A stretch of DNA of 64,000 bases from Rhipicephalus microplus (GCF_043290135.1 NC_134700.1:163022053-163086052), one strand, 5' to 3'; positions 35,978-47,544 are shown, counted from the stretch's first letter. The notes: generated by a model not told the origin, from the sequence alone. Program-made: numbers and translations.

Positions 35978-36131
35978 CCCATCCAATGAGCAGAAACCAC
36001 TTGAGAATTTTATCTTCGGCAATGAAAGCCATCACGAGTAGCGTGCGCAAGTAGAGACCCTCGCAGAACATCCAGAGGTAATTGCACAAGAGGAAGTACA
36101 GGGTCACGACGTGCAGGGCCTGGCACCAGCT
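35978..36131 (-). CDS. Receptor exon 10: TM3 and start of TM4
   Basis: 154 bp, phase 0 in and 1 out. Acceptor ttctgcatcag, donor gtaagtg. Codons 326-376: SWCQALHVVTLYFLLCNYLW, MFCEGLYLRTLLVMAF, then KILKWFLLIGW. It carries the TM3 Cys that bonds to ECL2, the WMFCEGLYL signature, and the GWG of TM4. Confidence 0.98.
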
Positions 36132-36242
36132 CTGATGCAGAAGAGGAACAGCGACAAAGTAAATCACAATAAACACCTTATATTGATCTTTTCTTCTGGT
36201 AGACTTATTATACAAATGCAAGCAACGCCATTATTGACTTAC

Positions 36243-36369
36243 CGGGCTTTCTTCTATCACTTGAGGCTGTGCAATGACGTGTATGTACCACAGTATCCAA
36301 CATAGATTATTTATGATGAACGAAGTGAACAAATTTTTGTGAATAGTGATTCTCCTACAGCGAAGAGAC
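36243..36369 (-). CDS. Receptor exon 9: TM2
   Basis: 127 bp, phase 2 in and 0 out. Acceptor poly-T then cag, donor gtaagtc. Completes Arg283, then SLRCRRITIHKNLFTSFI and INNLCWILWYIH: the first intracellular loop and TM2 with the invariant HKNLF motif. Confidence 0.96.
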
Positions 36370-36389
36370 CTGAAAAAAAATAATGGTAA

Positions 36390-36485
36390 GGCTTGAAAAG
36401 GAGGAAGAGGAAAGACAGGGAGGTTAGCCAGTTCTCAGACCAACTGGCTACCCTGTGCTGGGGAAGAAAGTAAGGGGAATAAAAC
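36390..36485 (+). repeat. Dispersed repeat fragment in receptor intron
   Basis: gaaaagacagggaggttagccag-type sequence (read in pieces: agacagggaggttagccag, ggctaccctgtgctgggg) matching the reverse complement of 22770-22905. Unknown family. Confidence 0.5.
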
Positions 36486-37893
36486 ATGACAGAAAATCGC
36501 ATTGCATGAACTTCTAATGCTGGTGGTACGATATACAGAAGTACACAGACAACCCCTAGGTAATGTGTTGACCCGCCTTAGCGACAGACCACTATAGCAA
36601 AAAAGTCAGAGCTAGAATGGCGATATGAACTGCAGTCACACTGAATATCAATCGAGGCCTTATTGCGCTTTCTGGGCAGTAGTGACTTATTGATTAGTCT
36701 ATATTACTTTCGCTCTGCACTTGTTGTTTTTTTCCGCGCAGCTGCTTTTTCTTCCACTCTGTTTTCAGTTCCCCTCTATTTAGTAGGGGACCCCTAACCA
36801 TACTCCATGTTTCTCACTGACCTCCTCGCCTTTCTCTCATCTTGCTACCTCTTTTCCGCTCTCTAACTGAACAAAAACGTTACAAAACAATATTTATCTG
36901 CACGACAAACTCATATAATAATAAGCTTTAAGCGAGTTTGATACCTGTAAAAACAACGTCTGTCACTTTCACAGTGTTGTTTTTTTGTTTGCATTGAATT
37001 CATGCTCCAAAGTAAACAAGGACTTATTGCTGGAAACTTCAACATCACAATTCATATTTAGGGGATGTTTTACACGCAGCGGCCGAAAAGCCTAAAGATC
37101 TGTTCTCAAGTGGTATCCGGTGAACGCACGTGAGGCGTTGCCAAGCAGCCAGAATATCAAAGCCCACAGCATATCACCATAAAAAAAACAGGACCTTACG
37201 ATTTCCCCCTAGTTTGGCTGCGATAACATATTCCGGCTACCCGTGAAGCTTCACTGTAGCATCAGCATGATCTACATGGCATTTCACTCCAACAAGACAG
37301 TTCATCATTCTCTTCTAGCCACCCTTTCCTAGATAAAACGGTCATGTGTTCTAATCTATTTGTACGTGTAGACAATAAACATGGAAGTTCTGGCCTCCGC
37401 ACCTCGCACAAACGCACTAGCTTCATTCCCCTATTCCCTTGATTTCCTAGACCACATTCGATGAAGGCAGGGTCTCTTTTTAGGCCACAGCATCAGGAAA
37501 GAAGAACAGCCCGTAGTTGCATACGCTTTCTGGGTCAATTGCCTAAGAAGAGATGCCTGGTATCACTGGGACACTATAGTTAATAAATCATATATTGGCC
37601 ACTGGTAATCTTACTGGAAAGTTTGGTCTGACAGTCCAGAAATTTCGTGTTTCCGTGAGATTAGGATGGAAATATATGACAAATAAATGGTCTCTAAATA
37701 ATTTTCGTGAGAAAACATGTGAAGACATTGAAATAACATGTATGGCTTCATATTGTAGGGGAGGGGAGGTGGATATATGCGTTTTTGAAACTGGAAAACA
37801 ATTTTTCCAGAGGCCTAAATTTCAATGAGCTATTCCGAATCGATGTTTCGCGAGCTAGTACGAGCATTGAAAAGCTGTAAAAAACTAACTCAC

Positions 37894-37985
37894 CTAAAGT
37901 AACAAAATATGAAAAGTGACAAGAGTAGGGCAACCAGTGATATGGAGTATCCCGTGACGTAGAGTGAATTCACCAAGTTTCGGAA
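37894..37985 (-). CDS. Receptor exon 8: TM1
   Basis: 92 bp, phase 0 in and 2 out. Acceptor ctttttttgcag, donor gtgagttag. Codons 253-282: FRNLVNSLYVTGYSISLVAL then LLSLFIFCYF, the first membrane helix with the class B (Y/L)xxGYSxSLxxL pattern. Confidence 0.96.
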
Positions 37986-38044
37986 CTGCAAAAAAAGTGT
38001 GCATAACAATAGGTCCAGTTAATTGAAGCAATACTACCCAGACC

Positions 38045-39725
38045 GGTTTCATCATCATCATCAACATCTTCATCATCATCATCATCATCATCATCATTAT
38101 CATAATCATCATCAGCCTGACTACGTCCACTGCAGGACAAAGGCCTCTCTCATGTTGTGCCAGTTAACCCGGTCCTGAGCTTGGTGCTGCCAATTTATAC
38201 CCGCAAACTTCTTAATCTCACCTGCCCACTTAACCTTCTGTCTCCCCCTAACCCGCTTGCCATCTCTAGGAATCCACTTAGTTACCCTTAATGACCAGCG
38301 GTTATCCTGTCTACGCGCTACATGCCCGGCCCATGTCCATTTCCTCTTCTTGATTTCAACTATGATATCCTTAACGCCCGTTTGTTCCCTAATCCACTCT
38401 GCTCTCCTCTTTTCCCTTAAGGTTACACCTACCATTTTTCTTTCCATTGCTCGCTGCGTCGTGCTCAATTTAAGCTGAACCCTCTTTGTAAGTCTCCAGG
38501 TTTCTGCTCCATAGCTAAGTACCAGCAATATACAGCTGTTATGTACCTTCCTCTTGAGGGATAGTGGCAATCTACCTGTCATAATTTGAGAGTGGTTGCC
38601 AAATGTGCTCCACCCCAGTCTTATTCTTCCAGTTACTTCAATCTCGTGGTTCGGCTCCGCGGTTATTACCTGCCCTATGTAGACATAGTCTTTTACATAT
38701 TGAAGTGCACTATTACCAATCTCCAAGTGCTGTTCTCCTCCAAGGTTTCTGTACATTACTTTCGTTTTCTGCAGATTAATTTTAAGACCCACCTTTCTGC
38801 TCTCCTTGTCTGATTCCGTGATCACGAGTGGCAATTCGTCCCCTGAGTTACTCGGCAAAGCAATGTCATCGGCAAAGCGCAGGTTACTGAGGTACTTCCA
38901 GGATTTCTTCCAGGATGTTTATATATACTTCATAGACGCCCTGATTCCGCAGTGTCTGCATGACGGCTGATATTTATATTGAATTAAAAGGCTTCTCGTA
39001 ATCTATGAAGGCTATGTATAGTGGTTGGTTATATTCTGAGCATTTCTCTATTATCTGATTGATAGTATGAATGTGGTCGATTGTTGAGTAGCCTGTTCAA
39101 AATCCTGCTTGTTCCTTTGGTTGACTGCATTCTAATGTTTTCTTTACTCTGTTAGCCATTAGCTTTGTAAATAGCTTGTATGCTACAGAGAGCAAGCTGA
39201 TCGGCCTGTATTTCTTCAAGTCCTTGTCCTCTCCATTCTTATGTATTAGGATGATGGTAGCGTTCTTCCAAGACTCTGGTACTTTTCTCGTGAAAAGACA
39301 CCTCGTAAACAAGGTGGATAGTTTTTCTAACACAATCTCTCCTCCATCTTTCAGCAAATCTGATGTTACCTGATCCTCACCAGCAGCTTTGCCTCTTTGC
39401 ATGCTCTCCAAAGCTTTTCTGACTTCTTCTATCATTACTGGTGGGGTGTCATCTGGGTTACTGCCAGTTCTTATAGTATTAAGGTCGTGGTTGTCCCGGC
39501 TACCGTACAGATCTCTGTAAAACTCCTCCGCTATTTTATCTATCCTATCTATATTGGTAGTTATTTTGCCTTCTTTGTCCCTTAGTGCAAACATCCGATT
39601 TTTGCCTATCGCGAGTTTGCTCTTCACTGCGTCAGCGTGTGTTCAATTCTATCCATGTAATACCTTCTTACATCGCATACCTTACGCCTATTATTCAACT
39701 TCGAAAGCTCTGCCAGTTCTATACA
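38045..39725 (-). mobile_element. RTE/BovB-type LINE, 5'-truncated, in receptor intron
   Basis: Minus-strand copy of the element at 44.5-47.6 kb, same orientation as the receptor gene. It starts near the end of the endonuclease region and contains RT pieces (39097-39627: VRKALESMQRGKAAGEDQV, YRPISLLSVAYKLFTKLM) and the C-terminal part (38121-38858: LSYGAETWRLTKRVQLKL, WAGHVARRQDNRW). It ends with a (CAT/ATG)n tail at about 38050-38110. The middle of RT is frame-shifted. It lies in the intron between exons 7 and 8. Confidence 0.92.
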
Positions 39726-40640
39726 CACCGGTGTATCTAAGGTCAAATAAGCAGCAAATGCGTTTTTGATGAGTTGACGAAAAGAGTGCCTTTATTTACT
39801 TTCATTTCTTTCAATTAAGACTAACTAAGAATATCAATGAGCACATCGCAAAGCGCACTCTTTTGTGAGTTATGACTCATAGCTAGAACTTAGTGTACGC
39901 AAAACACCAGCGGTAACAACACCTTGAGTTCTCAGCGTCCAAACATGGCGCTAAGTTTTCAAATGAATTGAAGCATATGTGGCCTGTCGTGACCGTGGTA
40001 TGTTGCTCCACCCTACACGAGATTAGACTCTCGCTCAATAAATTTAATTTTTTTCTGTTCACTATGCCACAGTATGCTACATGTGGTATCGAACTTATAA
40101 AGCGGTACTCATCTCCGGTAAATGTTTTTTTTCAATAAGTTCACGATCCCTTTTGTCTTCATCAAACCTGGAAGAACCGGTATTTCCAATGCTACTTTGT
40201 ATGTGACACGAAAATATGCACATGAAAAATCTTACATTCGTAACTTCTTTGTCATATCGCAAGTTAAATTGCAGAGACACCCAAATCTTTAAACATTAGG
40301 CGCAGGGGAGACTTTTCTGTGTGTCAGCCTTATATGATAAAACTCAGTTCCGGAAAATTGTTTCTTGGAAGTGTGCTTCGTGGGTATGCCCTTCTTCACC
40401 CTTGTTGGAGGGATTCAGTTATGGCAAAAATACACTGAAAACTTCGCCACTCGAATAATATACGTAAAGATTTGGGCGACTATACCTGCCAACGATTGTT
40501 ATACATAACATAGCTTACGGCGCGAAAAAAAACACGAGAGAAAGATATGCGCAAACTATCAACTAAGTTTATTCGAAAAAAAACACACACATATATATAC
40601 AGGTCAACAAAGTCACAAGTCATACTAGCAAAAAATAAGT

Positions 40641-40825
40641 TCGCATCCCGGCTGCGGCGGCTGCATTTCCGATGGAGGCGGAAATGGTGTAGGCCCGTGT
40701 GCTCAGATTTGGGTGCACGTTAAAGAACCCCAGGTTGTCGAAATTTCCGGAGCCCTCCACTACGGCGTCTCTCATAATCATATGGTGGTTTTGGGACGTT
40801 AAACCCCACAAATCAATCAATCAAT
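40641..40825 (+). repeat. Ruka-like SINE, 5'-truncated, in receptor intron
   Basis: From inside the B box (tcgcatcccggctgcggcgg) to the tail (aaaccccacaaatcaatcaa). Perfect 15-bp target duplications tagcaaaaaataagt at 40626-40640 and 40826-40840. Very little divergence from the full copy at 42.6 kb, so recent. Confidence 0.97.
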
Positions 40826-41766
40826 AGCAAAAAATAAGTCCTTTTAGTGGCAAGCACTCAAGTAATCTATCACGGTGGTATGTAACGTGACTAACGTGAT
40901 TGTAACGTGGCATGTAACCTAATGAATTTTGTTGATAGTTTGCGCTTGTCCTTCTGTCGTGTTTTTTTTTTCGCGCCATGAGCTACGTTAAGAATGAACC
41001 AATTCGCCGAACAAGTCACTCTGCTCTCATGCATACGTTTACACTCTGATCAAAAACGTTTTTTTTTATTTTAGTGAATGTGAATGCACTGCATTTTACT
41101 GATGACTACTTTTTATACTCTTTTATTTGATAGTTCCGCAGAGAAAGCTGCTGAATGAAAAGCCCGTGCACTTAAAAGAATATCTACGCGGTGGAGATCG
41201 TCGTTGCCGCGACAACATCCCAGGTTAATTCCGGTGAGTCAACTTATCAATCAGCCGCCTAACTGATTTGCTGCAAAACAGCTTCACCGTGACCACTCAG
41301 CATACTTCTTTTTTCAAGCGTGCGAATAAATTCATTCGGCCAGAATTATTCACGTAACGCTCACCTTCCTGAAGGAATAAGGCTTGAAAAAGATGAAGAC
41401 GTTAGTTGACTCGAGTAATGAAATTTAAAACGCAACTTTCGAAAAGAAATACATATAGACGTTTATGTAGTCAGTGGTCAAGCTCACGAAGCAAATAGGA
41501 ACGAGGAACAAGGTACGCTGGGAGATATTTTTTAACAAACTCTAATAAAAAGAGAGAGCGGAACGATCACTATGTTAAAACGGCTAGTATAGACCACACA
41601 GTCCAAATCAATCTTTACACCTCACATGATGTAAAAACAAGGTCTTTTAATAATGCTAGGTTATTTTAATAGATACGAGTTTAGAAGAAGTACGTGTCCG
41701 AATGAAGAAAAGTAGCCTTCGTGTTGTTATGAAATGGATGTTACCGACAAGCCTGTAGACACTTAC

Positions 41767-41873
41767 CTGAAGGTCGTGAGTGTCGACGCACGCAGTGTAG
41801 TTGGACCAAACATGATCAGTAACGGGATGCCGGAACCACGTTCCATTTGACGTGCATAATTTGTGCGCTTGCC
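41767..41873 (-). CDS. Receptor exon 7: HRM2 Cys-5 and Cys-6
   Basis: 107 bp, phase 1 in and 0 out. Acceptor atattttttccacag, donor gtaagtgtc. Codons 217-252 contain HKLCTSNGTWFRHP and VWSNYTACVDTHDLQ: Cys223 and 245, the GTWF turn, and an N-glycosylation sequon NYT, all standard for class B receptors. Confidence 0.96.
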
Positions 41874-42475
41874 CTGTGGAAAAAAATATATACGACAGTG
41901 AGCTCAAGTTTCTAGCCTAAAACAACCTCAAGTGATTACTGTCAGTGCCAGATCACACTCAATCTCACAAGAGAAAAAAAAGTGATATCACTAAGACATA
42001 GTGATTAGTCGCTGTTCGCGAAGAGTACCGCAGCTTTACCAAAACAAACTTATTGAAACGCAGGAGCACAAATACTAATTTAGAATAGTGCACAGATATG
42101 CGAATTTCCTACTTTCTCACTTCGTATAGCGCCCCGTTCTACTTTGCAGTATAAAGTTCTGACGTGGTCAAGAAACAACCCTTAGCACTGTTATTACGAA
42201 ACATGGTGCTTCTCAGTGTTCTATGCATTGAATTCGTCAAATTTGATAGTCTTTGCTGACTTATATGAGAAATATCAAATTTAACTAATTTAATTGAAGT
42301 TTGATTTTATGGGCAATACTATCAACCTTCTTCTCTTCCTGTTTACCGTGCACTTGAAGCTACCCAAACTAGATACCCTTTCGGATTTTTTGCTGGATCG
42401 TTCTTAATGCAGCACGAGCACACTCCTCGGGAGCGCCTTTGTGGCCAAAGTGGTCAGTCTGAAAAATTAACTCAC

Positions 42476-42595
42476 TAGAAGACAGAAATCCGGCCACGAA
42501 TTGGGGGCACGGTGCGAACACAGTCTGTCCAGGCGGGGTGTCATCCCAGCAGTTCCAGCCATCCTATGTTCGTGGGCATAGGGATTCGTTCGCTC
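42476..42595 (-). CDS. Receptor exon 6: HRM2 Cys-2 to Cys-4, with in-frame TAG
   Basis: 120 bp, phase 1 in and 1 out. Acceptor ttatttccttcgcag, donor gtgagttaa. It reads GANESLCPRT, then TAG (42564-42566), then DGWNCWDDTPPGQTVFAPCP and QFVAGFLSS. The stop falls exactly where the family has Phe or Trp before DGW. Phase matches on both sides and the rest of the exon is well conserved, so this is the right frame. Using the AG of the TAG itself as acceptor would not help: it shifts the frame and soon hits TGA. Confidence 0.92.
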
Positions 42596-42644
42596 CTGCG
42601 AAGGAAATAAATGAAGGCATCGTTCAACCTATGCAGTATTCATA

Positions 42645-42893
42645 TACTGATTGATTGATTGATATGTGGGGTTTAACGTCCCAAAACCACCATATGATTA
42701 TGAGAGACGCCGTAGTGGAGGGCTCCGGAAATTTTGACCACGCGGGGTTCTTTAACGTGCACCCAAATCTGAGCACACGGGCCTACAACATTTCCGCCTC
42801 CATCGGAAATTCAGCCGCCTCAGCCGGGATTCGAACCCGCGACCGGCGGGTCAGCAGCCGAGTACCTTAGCCACTAGACCACCACAGCGGGGC
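42645..42893 (-). repeat. Ruka-like SINE, full length, in receptor intron
   Basis: 249 bp with tRNA head on the minus strand: A box tggtctagtggctaagg (about 42869-42885), B box gggttcgaatcc (about 42826-42838), then the body and a (TCAA)n tail. Target duplications cagtattcata at 42634-42644 and 42894-42904. It sits only 50 bp upstream of receptor exon 6, in the intron before it, and in the same orientation as the gene. Confidence 0.97.
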
Positions 42894-43579
42894 CAGTATT
42901 CATACGATTTCGGAACTTGTTTGGAATATTTACGCATCATTCCAATTATGCGCGTATGTTACTGTTCGCTTGAAACGAGAAAAGAACCTTGGCGTGAGTT
43001 ATTAAAATCTTAAATCCACGATATCAGTCAAAGAGACAATACAGGAAACAAAAAGTTGTCGGAAAGAGAATGTCAATGAACTTTACACTTCGACACTGCA
43101 TAAAGACAGCCATTGCTGTTGCTACCCAGAAAGTCATCGCGTTTTTCGCAAAACAGCTTCATACACGCAGTTGTCTGTGGCATAAACAATAAAGGCCGCT
43201 TCAAAGCTCTCACCGTACTTTCGCGCTCGGTATAATCTATACCGCAGGAATGCGTAGCCCAGCGCAATGGTATATTCCATAAAGGCATTCGAGTTGTCAT
43301 TGCTTTGATGGTCTCTGCGAGTGCGCATCACATCCACCTGATTTAACGCTCGTCCAGGTTTCACGCCGCAGCAACTGAGAGTGCTTACAGCAACAAAGTG
43401 CTTACTTAACCGACGCGATAAATAAAAATGTTCACCATTTCGTGCATAGGTTCAGGATGAAAACTGTAGAGTGTTCCTCACACCTGCTGTTTACAGCAAA
43501 AGGGGTCATATCCAAAAAGAGAGCAGTACACCACAGGTGTGCAAGGCTAACTCGTAAAGCGACCTATATCAGTGCTCAC

Positions 43580-43742
43580 CGAGCTCAGGAAATGGCTTGA
43601 GCAGTACGTGCTCTAGGCAATGCTTGAAGTGGTCGATCTTTTCTTGCCACATCCAGTTCTCTCCTCTCGGAGAACTCTGTTCCCAAGGAACGTACTCTCC
43701 GATTTCTTCGGCGATGTCAAGGAGAAGCTTCAGTTCGGGGTC
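43580..43742 (-). CDS. Receptor exon 5: linker and HRM2 Cys-1
   Basis: 163 bp, phase 0 in and 1 out. Acceptor ggtgtctttccag, donor gtgagcac. Codons 123-176: acidic DPELKLLLDIAEEIGEYVPW, then WMWQEKIDHFKHCLEHVLL with Cys164, the first HRM2 cysteine in an amphipathic helix. Confidence 0.85.
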
Positions 43743-44312
43743 CTGGAAAGACACCATGCTTCAAATACCCTGGAATAATGGCCACTAAATTAGACATGCG
43801 GTTTTAAAACGTGGGTAGCTTTGTAAATGTGCCGTTATAAATGTATATTTTGACGAATACTACAAAAACACAATATATGTTCATTGAATCTCATATTTTG
43901 TACTGACTTGACGCCAGTACGTTTGTTGTAAGCGAAACAGAAATAGACGTTGTTTAGTAGACGCTTGAGACGTATTCCGTAGTCATGTGCCTGACGTGTC
44001 ATACGAGTATGAAACATGAGATGTGCATTCTGTCTACAGGAATGCAGTATTACATAGACTACACTCACATGGGGCTGATGGGTGGCGACACAACATAGGT
44101 GAAACGTTTGCTGTATGTCAGTGTGCCTTAAAGAGTGGAATAATGCTTTTTCCTCTATTTGAAGCCCACTTCGTGCCACGTTAAGCTGGGCAACATATTG
44201 TGGAACTCTCAGGAGGTTACACGTAAATTATTATCATATTTCAGAACACTTTCGAAGCTGTGAGTTGCTTGAGGCATAACAAGTTAGCCAGTGCACACAA
44301 ATGAATACTCAC

Positions 44313-44398
44313 AAAGTATGGCGATACTGTGCAGGCGTCGTAGTTCCCCATTTCATCTTGCCAGGAGCCCCTCATGAGACAGTGGTACGTAGCGGTAG
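44313..44398 (-). CDS. Receptor exon 4: HRM1 Cys-5 and Cys-6
   Basis: 86 bp, phase 1 in and 0 out; donor gtgagtattc. Codons 94-122 include ATYHCLMRGSW and GNYDACTVSPYF, matching the HRM end Y-x-C-x3-G-x-W...NY-x-x-C (Cys100 and 116). The phase-0 exit means HRM1 could splice either to exon 5 (HRM2) or straight to exon 8 (TM1) in frame. The full-length RTE LINE lies in the intron just upstream. Confidence 0.88.
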
Positions 44399-44547
44399 CT
44401 GCATTCAAAACCCAATAGAGAAGAAAAAATTCTTAAGGAGCGTATATCTAGTATAAACATAAGCAAGTAATGCGCCGAACACGCCTACTGCTGTTTTGAA
44501 AGGTATTGCGTTACCGTTTGCATTTGACAAAAAGCAAATGAAACTTT

Positions 44548-46020
44548 TTGTCTCAACGTTTTGTCCCACTACTGTCTGATCGTACCGGTTTAAAGCCGGT
44601 ACACACCGATGATCTCACCAGAGAAGGATTGGCCACCCTGGTGCAGTATCTGGCCACCCCCTCCCGTAGGCATTCGTCAATTAACTCACGGCCCTCAGTC
44701 CCCACCAGCTGCGGAGCAACTGACCACGGCGGCGGTCAGATCTGCAAAGCAGCAGAGGGTGCTAGGAATCTCTGGATACGGACAGGCCACCATTGGAACT
44801 TGAACTTAGCAACGTTTAACGTTAGAACGTTATCTAGTGAGGGAAGTCTAGCTGTATTATTCGAGGAGCTAGAAGGCATTAAATGGGATATAATAGGGCT
44901 GAGTGAGGTTAGGAGGACAGATGAGGCCTATACTGTGCTACAGAATGGGCACGTCATTTGCTATCGGGGCTTGGCAGACAGAAGAGAACTGGGTGTAGGG
45001 TTCCTAATTCACAGAAACATAGCTGGCAACATAGAGGATTACTATAGCATTAATGAAAGGGTGGTAGGCATTGTAATTAAACTGAATAAAAGATACAAAA
45101 TGAAGGTAGTACAGGCTTACGCGCCTACATCCAGCCATGATGACGCTTCAGTTGAAAGCTTCTATGAAGACGTGGAATCGGCAATGAGTAAGGTGAAAAC
45201 ACAGTATACTACAGTAATGGGCGACTTTAATGCAAAGGTAGGGAAGAAGCAGGCTGGAGACCAGGCAGTAGGAGATTATGGCATCGGCACTAGGAACGCC
45301 AGAGGAGAGCTACTAGTAGAATTCGCAGAATGCAATAATCTGCGTATTTTGAATACCTTCTACCGAAAACGAGAAAACCGCAAGTGGACATGGAGGAGCC
45401 CTAATGGCGTAAATAAGAACAAAATAGACTTTATAATGACTGCACACCCAGGAGTCGTGCAGGATGTTGAAGTGGTTGGCAAGGTAAGATGCAGTGACCA
45501 TAGAATGGTACGGGCTCGAATCCGCCTAGACTTGAAGAAGGAACGACAGAAACTGATACGCAAGAAGCAAATCAATGAGCTAGCACTGAGAGGGAAAGTA
45601 CAGGAATTCAGAGTGTCACTGCAGAACAGGCACTCTGCTCTTAGCGAGGAAACCAACCTTAGCGTAGATACAATGAATGATAATCTGACGAGTATCATCA
45701 CGGAGTGTGCAGTGGAAGTTGGAGGCAGGGTAGCTAGACAGGACACCGGCAAGCTTTCCCAGGAAACGAAGAACCTAATTAAGAAGCGTCAAATCATGAA
45801 AGTGTCAAGTATAACAGACAAAATAGAACTGGCAGAGCTTTCGAAGCTGATTAATAGACGTAAAGTATGCGATGTAAGAAGGTATAACATGGAGAGAATT
45901 GAGCACGCTCTGAAAAACGGAGGAAGCGTCAAAGCAGTGAAGAGGAAACTTGGGATAGGCAAAAGGCGGATGTATGCACTAAAGGGACAAAGAAGGCAAA
46001 TTAACTACCAATATGGATAG
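44548..46020 (+). pseudogene. RTE endonuclease region
   Basis: Open frame of 490 codons. The AP-endonuclease part starts at LNLATFNVRTLSSEGSL (about 44800) with catalytic blocks WDIIGLSEVRR, VVQAYAPTSS, VMGDFNAKVG and the terminal CSDHRMV (SDH motif). This nicks target DNA to prime reverse transcription. No in-frame ATG precedes the domain; the frame start at 44548 is TTG at the very edge of the target duplication. A linker continues to a stop at 46018-46020, with an 8-bp overlap with the RT frame: a frameshift relative to one long ORF. Confidence 0.93.
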
Positions 46021-47062
46021 GATAGTTAAAATAGCGGAGGAGTTTTACAGAGATCTGTACAGTAGCCGAAACAACCACGACCTTAATACTATAAGAACTA
46101 GCAGTAACCCAGACGACACCCCACCGGTAATGATAGAAGAAGTCAGAAAAGCTTTGGAGAGCATGCACAGAGGCAAAGCTGCTGGTGAGGATCAAGTAAC
46201 ATCAGATCTGCTGAAAGATGGAGGACAGATTGTGTTAGAAAAACTAGCCACTCTATTTACGAGGTGTCTCCTGACGGGAAAAGTACCAGAGTCTTGGAAG
46301 AACGCTAACATCATCCTAATACATAAGAAAGGAGATGACAAGGACTTGAAGAATTACAGGCCGATCAGCTTGCTGTCTGTAGTATACAAGCTATTTACAA
46401 AGGTAATTGCTAGCAGAGTAAAGAAAACATTAGAATTCAATCAACCAAAGGAACAAGCAGGATTTAGAACAGGCTACTCAACAATTGACCACATTCATAC
46501 TATCAATCAGGTAATAGAGAAATGCTCAGAGTATAACCAACCACTATACATAGCCTTCATAGATTACGAGAAGGCGTTTGATTCAGTAGAAATATCAGCC
46601 GTCATGCAGACACTGCGGAATCAGGGCGTAGATGAAATATATATAAACATTCTGGAAGAAATCTACAGGGGATCAACTGCTACCATAGTGCTTCATAAAA
46701 AAAGCAACAGAATAGCAATAAAGAAGGGTGAAAGGCAGGGGGACACAATCTCCCCAATGCTATTCACTGCGTGCTTACAGGACGTTTTCAGAAGCCTAGA
46801 ATGGGAACAGTTAGGGATAAGAGTTAATGGAGAGTACCTCAGTAACCTGCGCTTCGCCGATGGCATTGCATTGCTGAGTAACTCAGGGGACGAATTGCAA
46901 CTCATGATTACGGAGTTAGACAAGGAGAGCAGAAAGGTGGGTCTTAAAATTAATCTGCAGAAAACGAAAGTAATGTACAACAACCTCGGAAAGGAGCAGC
47001 GCTTTGCGATAGGTAATAGTGCAATTGAAGTTGTAAAAGACTATGTCTACTTAGGGAGGTAA
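46013..47062 (+). pseudogene. RTE reverse transcriptase
   Basis: 350 codons: VRKALESMHRGKAAGEDQ, NYRPISLLSVVYKLFTKVIA, FIDYEKAFDSV (first catalytic Asp), KGERQGDTISPMLF and LRFADGIALL. The last is the F/Y-ADD box with the second Asp changed to Gly, which should abolish catalysis. The frame ends at 47060-47062 and the protein continues in another frame. Confidence 0.94.
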
Positions 47063-47109
47063 TAACCGCAGAGCCTAACCACGAGATTGAAGTAACTAGA
47101 AGAATAAGA

Positions 47110-47544
47110 ATGGGGTGGAGCACATTCGGCAGGCACTCTCAAATTATGACAAGTAGATTGCCACTGTCCCTCAAGAGGAAGGTATATAACAGCTGTATCT
47201 TGCCGGTACTTAGCTACGGAGCAGAAACCTGGAGACTCACAAAGAGGGTTCAACTTAAATTGAGGACGACGCAGCGAGCAATGGAAAGAAAAATGGTAGG
47301 TGTAACCTTAAGAGACAAGAAGAGAGCAGAGTGGATTAGGGGACAAACGGGAGTTAAGGATATCATAGCTGCAATAAAGAAGAGGAAATGGACATGGGCC
47401 GGGCATGTAGCACGTAGACAGAATAACCGCTGGTCATTAAGGGTCACCAACTGGATTCCCAGAGAAGGGAAGCGGGGTAGGGGGAGACAGAAGGTTAGGT
47501 GGGCAGATGAGATTAAGAAGTTTGCGGGTATAAATTGGCAATAG
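47110..47544 (+). pseudogene. RTE C-terminal domain
   Basis: Continues the RT after a frameshift near 47060: MGWSTFGRHSQIMTSRLPLS, LSYGAETWRLTKRVQL, WAGHVARRQNNRWS, RGRGRQKVRWADEIKK. This is the usual RTE/BovB C-terminal end. Stop at 47542-47544, slightly before the paralogue's stop, because a codon is mutated (caatagcaagc for caacatcaagc-type sequence). Confidence 0.92.

Noticed and set aside
42826..42893. tRNA gene (A box and B box with CCA-like surroundings)
   Set aside because: It is the head of a full-length SINE with target duplications around the whole unit.
43134..43364. 76-codon minus-strand frame between receptor exons 5 and 6
   Set aside because: Looks fairly protein-like, but the HRM2 exons join in phase without it and it contains no HRM motif; no matching acceptor/donor pair of compatible phase was found.
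44609..44803. 64-codon ATG frame overlapping the RTE endonuclease start, resembling the short first ORF of some RTEs
   Set aside because: No conserved sequence to support it and it overlaps a longer open frame; left as a possibility only.
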